NCBI RefSeq assembly: GCF_006543045.1 | Contig: NZ_RBZW01000076.1 | Span: forward strand, 56,820 to 120,819 | DNA: 64,000 nucleotides | Source: Salinadaptatus halalkaliphilus | Lineage (GTDB): Archaea > Halobacteriota > Halobacteria > Halobacteriales > Natrialbaceae | Direction: 5' to 3' | In this document: positions 59,557 to 64,000 of the stretch, piece by piece | Layout of the letters: each line of letters opens with the position of its first letter | Numbering within the stretch: position 1 is the stretch's first letter | Notes under the pieces: generated by a model | Seen by the model: only the letters and a program-made list of their open reading frames with translations | Told to the model about the DNA's origin: nothing | Database searches by the model: none | Program-made: the position numbers and the translations under genes

Positions 59557-60501
59557 GCGACGCAGTAGACGTTGGACGGGCAAGAAACTACGCAGGAGTC
59601 GCCATCTTCTGTATCGCAGTAAGAGGTTTATTAGTTCGGCGGTGTTCTCCAGGTCGGTTGTCCCAGCCGTCGCCGTGGCGCACTCATACTGTCGGCCAGC
59701 AGCCAGCGAGCAGTCGGTCGCGAATTCACGGTCGTTCTCGAGGACGACGGCTACGGGAGTGCGACGATCTTCGAATAGTCAGTATCAGGGAAACGTGTCG
59801 CGTCGACTCGACTCACCTGTCCGGGGGCTGCAGACGGTGATTCGGTCCTTCCGTTCGACCGGTCGTGCAGGTGTCGATCGCAGTCTCGAGGCCGATTGTT
59901 GGTAGCGACCCGTCGAGCGCGTGGTTGCACGTTCCGTCGTACCCCGGCTGAACCAGCCAGTCGTCGACTGGTGCTCGCTGCAAACCACTCGAGCGAGTGT
60001 CCGATCGATCCAGTTCTGCGGATCGATCGACTCTCGACCGTTGTGGGGGAAGAACCCCCCCTCGGCAGTCAGCTCGAGGTTATAATAAATCCTATGTCGT
60101 GATATCAAATTCGGACGGTTGGGGATACGAGTTCGGGATGGGAATCTATACGAGCACCTGCCTACACGAGTCACCACGCGCCGCTACACTGACTTTCCGT
60201 TGCGAACGGACTCGTCTCGAGGGCGAGATTTCGGCCTCGAACACAATCTGGACACACAGTTTGGGCCCGGTCTGTCGTTCGCTTACATGTTGGATCCAGT
60301 ACGCGACGACCGCCACACGAGTGGACTCCGGCATCGTGATTGAAGTCCTGCTCGCAACCCCTCGATCCGTCGTCCGTGTCTCTGCCCGTGACCCATCACT
60401 GATACTGGGCGTGGCGGGATTCGAACCACGGTCACAGCGAAGCTGCTCGCTGATTCCAATCTCGCCATGCCGGTTCACTCGCCACTACGTGGCTCGCTGC
60501 A
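59557..60501. other. Gene-poor stretch between 59556 and tRNA-Arg
   Basis: 945 bases with no convincing gene. A short frame ending near 59778 reads VGREFTVVLEDDGYGSATIF, which could be a remnant of a gene. The AT-rich GTTATAATAAATCC at 60081-60094 looks like a promoter without a clear gene downstream. A partial copy of the tRNA-Arg 3' end lies at 60407-60426. Confidence 0.45.
60407..60426 (-). repeat. Copy of the tRNA-Arg 3' end, possible attachment-site remnant
   Basis: The 20 bases GGGCGTGGCGGGATTCGAAC (plus strand) match the tRNA-Arg gene's 3' end at 60503-60522 in 19 positions. The copy's T stem no longer pairs well, so it is not a functional tRNA. Duplicated tRNA 3' ends are typical of tRNA-directed integration, but only 96 bases separate the two here, so any insert is gone. 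Confidence 0.55.
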
Positions 60502-60574
60502 CGGGCGTGACGGGATTCGAACCCGCGATCAGAAGGTTAGGAACCTCCTGCCCTCTCCGCTAGGCCACACGCCC
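60502..60574 (-). tRNA. tRNA-Arg (anticodon CCT)
   Basis: Minus strand: acceptor GGGCGTG/CACGCCC, D arm GCCTAGCGGAGAGGGC, anticodon stem GGAGG/CCTTC with loop TTCCTAA (anticodon CCT, reads AGG), and T arm GCGGGTTCGAATCCCGT. CCA not encoded; no intron. Confidence 0.94.
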
Positions 60575-60587
60575 CGGAGAAAAACGG

Positions 60588-60905
60588 TTAGTTCGTCTCG
60601 GTCTCCGTCTCTGCGTCTGTGTCAGCGTCGGCATCGTCGTTCGTGACTGGTTCGGTGTCGACGAAGTCGGTGTCTGCGTCCTCCTCCTCGTCGAGTTCTT
60701 CGAAGTCACCGTCGCGCATCTCCTCGAGTTCTGTTTCGACCTTTTCACGCCCCTTCTGGAATTCGCCCATGGCCTCCCCGGTCGACCGCGCCAGCTTCGG
60801 GATCTTGTTGGCCCCGAACAGCAAGATGGCGATGAAAAGGATGATCAGTAGTTCCGGACCCCCGGGTACGCCGGGGATGAACAGCGGTGCGATTTCGGCT
60901 ACCAT
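60588..60905 (-). CDS. tatA: Twin-arginine translocase subunit TatA
   Basis: 105 aa: one membrane helix (GGPELLIILFIAILLFGANK), the hinge IPKLARSTGEAMGEFQKGRE and a long acidic C-terminal tail. Length and the FGANKIPKLAR signature identify TatA/E. Haloarchaea export most secretory proteins by Tat. ATG 60905 is preferred because a TATA box lies about 26 bases upstream. Confidence 0.92.
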   Translation of the reverse strand: MVAEIAPLFIPGVPGGPELLIILFIAILLFGANKIPKLARSTGEAMGEFQKGREKVETELEEMRDGDFEELDEEEDADTDFVDTEPVTNDDADADTDAETETETN

Positions 60906-60930
60906 CTCTATGCGTGGCTTACCCGCTGGC

Positions 60931-60940
60931 AATTATAACC
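60931..60940 (-). promoter_or_regulatory. TATA box of tatA
   Basis: Minus strand GGTTATAATT, 26-35 bases upstream of the tatA ATG, indicating a leaderless transcript. Confidence 0.55.
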
Positions 60941-61403
60941 TTTTTGGACCGCTCAACGGAACGAGAGCCAGCGAGCGGACCCGACGGTGTCGAACGAACG
61001 AATATCCCACCACGACGCAACTCGAAAAATACGAGCGACCGCACGACGGCTGTGAAGTGGTTCCCGCTGAAACCACTACCCCCATCAGCGCGGCACGCGG
61101 CCGGGCGTCGTGGTGGTGAGTGATAGCGGGGTGGCCTCCGTCTCGGAAGGCAGTTGGCAACGACAGACTGTCGCCCCGCTAGAATTGGTGTCTTCGTGCG
61201 CCGCTGTAAGCTTGATGGCCGAGAACGGCATCGACAGTAACAGCCAACAGTGGCGGTCAACGGATGCAGCCGATGCTGATGTGGATTCCGGGCAAGATTA
61301 TCACAGCGCGACACGCCCAGGGGATTCTCCGTCCCGCCGCCGAACGGACGAAACCGTTCCGCGAACGAAACTGTCTTTCCCGCTAGCACGTAATACGAAA
61401 CCG
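60941..61403. other. Gene-poor stretch between tatA and the peroxiredoxin gene
   Basis: 463 bases. The peroxiredoxin frame is open leftward to 61110, but the extra 98 residues are not protein-like. A small hairpin GTGGTTCCCGCTGAAACCAC is at 61037-61056. No known RNA gene was recognised. Confidence 0.4.
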
Positions 61404-61883
61404 ATGCCAGCAACTGGCGACACTGCACCGGACTTTACCGCACCGCTTGCAAACGGCGACGTAGACGCCATCACGCTGTCGGACCGCCTCGACGAGGAGG
61501 CACCGATCGTGCTCGCGTTCTTCCCCGCAGCGTTTACGGGCGTCTGTACCGACGAGATGTGTACGTTTCAGGATCGGCTCTCGGCGTTCAAAGATGTCGA
61601 TGCGACCGTCTACGGCGTCAGTCGCGACTCGCCGTTTACGCTCAACGAGTTTCGCGACCAGAACGACCTCGAGTTCGGGCTGATCAGCGACTTCAACGGC
61701 GAGATCATCGGCGACTACGACGTTTCGATGGACTTCGCCGATCTGGGCGTCTACGGCGTCGCGAAGCGCTCGGTGTTCGTCGTCGACAGCGACGGCGAGA
61801 TCACGTATTCGTGGGTCAGCGACGACCCGGGCGTCGAGCCGGAGTACGCCGAGGTCGAAGCCGCTGTCGACGACGCAGCGTAA
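61404..61883 (+). CDS. Peroxiredoxin (AhpC/TSA family)
   Basis: 159-aa thiol peroxidase. Active-site motif FFPAAFTGVCTDEMCTFQDR with peroxidatic Cys in GVCTDE and a nearby second Cys in EMCTF; Arg and the GVSRDSPFTLNEF segment complete the fold. Reduces peroxides with thioredoxin-type donors. Start MPATGDTAP fits the family N-terminus. Confidence 0.9.
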   Translation: MPATGDTAPDFTAPLANGDVDAITLSDRLDEEAPIVLAFFPAAFTGVCTDEMCTFQDRLSAFKDVDATVYGVSRDSPFTLNEFRDQNDLEFGLISDFNGEIIGDYDVSMDFADLGVYGVAKRSVFVVDSDGEITYSWVSDDPGVEPEYAEVEAAVDDAA

Positions 61884-61931
61884 CTCTCGAGCGCCGCAGG
61901 GCTTTTCTCGTCCGCTATCGACCCATCAAGT

Positions 61932-62747
61932 ATGAGTGATTCAGCCGCCGACGAGGACTCCCGCCGCGTCTACGATCCCGACGCCTCCCACGGCTTTCCC
62001 GACGCAAAACTCAACGCCGTCCTCGAGTTCGTCGATCGGGACGAGGAGATTCAGACCTACCTCGAGGCCCAGAATATCAACGCGGTCGATCGGATGCGCT
62101 ACAACGACCACGGCGTCAAACACATCGAAATCGTTCGCAACCGCGCGCTGTGTCTCTACGAGTTGCTCAAAGCGAGCAACGTCGAGTTCAACGGCGCGGG
62201 CGAGCAGGGACTGTCAGAGGCCGACGAATCGGTGATCATCGCGCTGGCGGCCACACTCCACGACATCGGCCACGTCGTCCACCGTGACGAGCACGTCTAC
62301 TACTCGATTCCGCTGGCTGCCGATATCCTCGACCGCGTCCTCGAGGAGTTCTACAACCTTGCCGAGGCCGTCCGGATGAAAGGTGAGGTGTTACACGCGA
62401 TTCTCTGTCATCACACGGCTGAGACCCCGCTGACGACCGAGGCCGGCATCATTCGCGTCGCCGACGCCCTCGACATGGAACGTGGCCGGTCCCGAATTCC
62501 GTACGAACACGGTGGCCGCGGCATCAACACGCTCTCGAGCCAGGCGATCAAGCGCGTCTCGCTGTACGAGGGTGAGACCAGCCCCGTCCTGGTCGAGATC
62601 GCGATGACCAACGCCGCGGGCGTCTACCAGGTCGACAACCTCTTGAAGGCGAAACTCCGCGGGTCGGGACTCGAGGACGAGATCCGTATCGTCGCCGTCA
62701 ACACCAACGAAAACCACGAGCAGTTAGTCGAACGAATCGAACTCTAA
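61932..62747 (+). CDS. HD-domain phosphohydrolase
   Basis: 271 aa. HD motif AATLHDIGHVVHRDEH with metal-binding His-Asp, upstream His in YNDHGVKHIEIVRNRALCLY, and a further HH pair ILCHHTAETP. The C-terminal quarter is a small alpha/beta region. Probably a nucleotide phosphohydrolase or phosphodiesterase. Its stop overlaps the stop of the opposite-strand winged-helix gene by three bases. Confidence 0.87.
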   Translation: MSDSAADEDSRRVYDPDASHGFPDAKLNAVLEFVDRDEEIQTYLEAQNINAVDRMRYNDHGVKHIEIVRNRALCLYELLKASNVEFNGAGEQGLSEADESVIIALAATLHDIGHVVHRDEHVYYSIPLAADILDRVLEEFYNLAEAVRMKGEVLHAILCHHTAETPLTTEAGIIRVADALDMERGRSRIPYEHGGRGINTLSSQAIKRVSLYEGETSPVLVEIAMTNAAGVYQVDNLLKAKLRGSGLEDEIRIVAVNTNENHEQLVERIEL

Positions 62748-62971
62748 TCGACGAGTTCGAATCTACCGTCCGTCCGCTCGAGATGACCCCGTTTCCGTAA
62801 CGTTCCCGTGATCGAGAGCGCGGTCCCTTTCTTGATGCCGAGATCGGTACAGAGCTGATCGATCGTCGTCTCGCCGCTCGCCCCGACGTAGAGGAAGACG
62901 AGCTTTGCGCGAGCGGACTCGAGATCTGTGGGTATCGTGAAATCGATGCTGTGTGCCGATTGTGATGACAT
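62744..62971 (-). CDS. Small winged-helix (MarR/TrmB-like) regulator
   Basis: 75 aa: a helix-turn-helix TTIDQLCTDLGIKKGTALSI and a wing TLRKRGHLERTDGRFELVD. No ligand domain, so it may bind DNA alone or with a partner. An AT-rich promoter (minus strand AGATTTATTATCG) lies just upstream. Converges with the HD gene. Confidence 0.78.
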   Translation of the reverse strand: MSSQSAHSIDFTIPTDLESARAKLVFLYVGASGETTIDQLCTDLGIKKGTALSITGTLRKRGHLERTDGRFELVD

Positions 62972-62994
62972 AGTCGACCGATGTTTTTCGACGA

Positions 62995-63007
62995 TAATAA
63001 ATCTCTG
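62995..63007 (-). promoter_or_regulatory. TATA box of the small winged-helix regulator
   Basis: Minus strand AGATTTATTATCG, about 25-35 bases before the ATG at 62971; leaderless transcript expected. Confidence 0.5.
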
Positions 63008-63236
63008 TTACAACAGATGTCGAAATGGGGCCGGCGCATGTGGCTCTCGGGCGTGTCAAAGAAATTGTATGGCTACGACACCGACGTTTCGAGGACGAAC
63101 GCTCACGATTCTCGTCGTGCGATGATTGTACGATCGACGAATGACACGGTTGTGGACGGTGCTTGCTACCGCAAAACACGATCTGGGATTACCAACAGGC
63201 GTATCGTTTTTATCTCCGCCACAGAATCGGTACGGT

Positions 63237-63431
63237 ATGTCGACTCAAATTACTATCCTCGCACTCCTGACCGGGCTGGTTACCGGAGCGTTGTTTCGGT
63301 TTCTCAATATCCCCATTCCCGCACCGCCGGAACTACCAGGGATCATGGGTATCGTCGGTATCTACGTCGGCTACAAGCTGATCGATCACTTCGGGGTTGG
63401 CGTCGACATCCTCGAGTTAATCGGGACGTAG
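63237..63431 (+). CDS. XapX domain membrane protein
   Basis: 64 aa: MSTQITILALLTGLVTGALF, then the proline-rich LNIPIPAPPELPGIMGIVGIY signature of XapX and a last helix YKLIDHFGVGVDILELIG. Two membrane helices. Family function is unknown. A CGTTTTTATC element about 25-30 bases upstream supports this start. Confidence 0.85.
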   Translation: MSTQITILALLTGLVTGALFRFLNIPIPAPPELPGIMGIVGIYVGYKLIDHFGVGVDILELIGT

Positions 63432-63477
63432 GCCTCCCGACAAATAGCTGGCACCGTCGGCTGTACCGATCCGGCCG

Positions 63478-63666
63478 TCAGGACGACTCCAGCGCCAGCG
63501 ACGCCTTCGCGAGCAGCCAGAAGACCGTGACGACGGCGACGAACACGGCGGCGATGTAGCCGATCCACACCAAGATCCCAGGAGCGTAGGCGACCATTTC
63601 GAGAACGTATAGCAACAATAGATAGCCGGCGACGATCGACAGCAAGACGCCGATTCGCTTGATCAT
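63478..63666 (-). CDS. Small membrane protein
   Basis: 62 aa with two membrane helices (VLLSIVAGYLLLLYVLEMVA; WIGYIAAVFVAVVTVFWLLA). No conserved polar motif visible. Composition and bias support a gene; the family is not recognised. Converges with the XapX gene. Confidence 0.62.
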   Translation of the reverse strand: MIKRIGVLLSIVAGYLLLLYVLEMVAYAPGILVWIGYIAAVFVAVVTVFWLLAKASLALESS

Positions 63667-63754
63667 GGGTTCGATATTGGTGACGTGCCTTCAAAAGATG
63701 TCGAAACGGTAGCTTCCGGCCGGAGACGAGAGTCCGTCCGAGTGCTCACCACAC

Positions 63755-63768
63755 CAATCCGTATCAGT
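63755..63768 (-). repeat. 14-nt core of the palindromic element at the sdhA stop
   Basis: Minus strand ACTGATACGGATTG, identical to the first 14 bases of both full copies, again covering the stop codon (TGA 63766-63764) of the upstream gene. The rest of the element is missing: the sequence continues GTGTGGTGAGC. Confidence 0.7.
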
Positions 63769-64000
63769 AACTGCGTTCTTTCGGCTCGTAGGTTTTTTCC
63801 TCGCCCTCGAGGATGACCGGTCGATAGAAGATCGACGGCTCGCCGTCGTCCCAAGAGACGAGCGTGTGTTTGAGCCAGTTTTCGTCGTCGCGGATCTGGT
63901 TCTCCTGGCGCCAGTGGGCGCCGCGGAACTCGTTTCGCACCAAGGCACCGAGCGCGATCGTTTCGGCGACGTCGATCAGGTTGCGCGTCTCGTAGGTCTG
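63764..64000 (-). CDS. sdhA: Succinate dehydrogenase flavoprotein subunit, C-terminal end (runs off the right edge)
   Basis: The last 78 codons of SdhA. QTYETRNLIDVAETIALGAL, then RNEFRGAHWRQENQIRDDEN with the conserved Arg and His, and NWLKHTLVSW are typical of the C-terminal domain; the protein ends YEPKERSY. The FAD-binding and capping domains lie outside the window. The stop codon lies in the 14-nt repeat core. Confidence 0.92.
   Translation of the reverse strand, partial: QTYETRNLIDVAETIALGALVRNEFRGAHWRQENQIRDDENWLKHTLVSWDDGEPSIFYRPVILEGEEKTYEPKERSY

Noticed and set aside
60400-60500. Second tRNA upstream of tRNA-Arg suggested by GATTCGAAC
   Set aside because: No acceptor or anticodon stem can be formed and the T stem has mismatches; treated as a 3'-end copy only.
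61110-61403. N-terminal extension of the peroxiredoxin
   Set aside because: The 98 extra residues are not family-like, and MPATGDTAP matches the usual peroxiredoxin start.

Overview
The window is from a haloarchaeon, most likely of the Natrialbaceae type. The evidence is high G+C, strongly acidic proteins, TATA boxes about 25-30 bp upstream of leaderless starts, TFE, RNA polymerase subunit P, prefoldin, KEOPS Pcc1, TrmY, an intron-containing tRNA-Gln and a Nuo complex without NuoEFG. No genus can be fixed from sequence alone.

Layout. 1-4.9 kb: chemotaxis block (cheA partial, cheB, cheY and cheW leftward, a second cheW-like gene rightward). 4.9-13.6 kb: lipoprotein-DUF2110-TFE operon, small haloarchaeal proteins, a lactate-utilisation pair (LutC-like plus a LutB/LutA fusion), DUF3194 and prefoldin beta. 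13.6-18.2 kb: a membrane HalOD1 protein and DUF2243 protein, then pcc1-rpoP-rpl37ae, DUF2103 and surE. 18.3-34.7 kb: lipoprotein, flippase, PAS histidine kinase, topoisomerase I, two thioredoxin-like exported proteins, a metallo-beta-lactamase protein, a membrane histidine kinase, a CDF metal exporter, a fluoride riboswitch with two crcB genes, a CBS-ParB-like protein and a DHH phosphoesterase. 34.8-45.2 kb: the leftward nuoA-B-CD-H-I-J1-J2-K-L-M-N operon with overlapping start and stop codons. 45.6-51.4 kb: purE, purK, a soluble chemotaxis transducer, ribH and an aminotransferase.

51.5-55 kb is a decaying accessory zone. It holds an HNH nuclease gene broken by one in-frame TGA, a hairpin that copies the 5' end of the neighbouring tRNA-Gln, a severed C-terminal gene fragment, a truncated sugar ABC permease and a frameshifted ABC ATPase. 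55-64 kb returns to ordinary genes: hydrolases, a winged-helix/membrane pair, trmY, tRNA-Pro, tRNA-Arg with a nearby copy of its 3' end, tatA, a peroxiredoxin, an HD protein, small membrane proteins and the 3' end of sdhA.

The most unusual signals are the following. (1) A dispersed ~89-nt palindromic element occurs in two full copies plus a 14-nt core at sdhA. Its first bases (ACTGATACGG) supply the TGA stop codon of all three host genes, and a compensatory base pair change indicates a conserved hairpin. (2) A well-formed fluoride riboswitch lies upstream of the crcB pair. (3) CheB has lost its phospho-acceptor Asp and conserved Lys. (4) The L37ae protein has no zinc-finger cysteines. (5) Candidate operators lie upstream of cheY and the CDF exporter.
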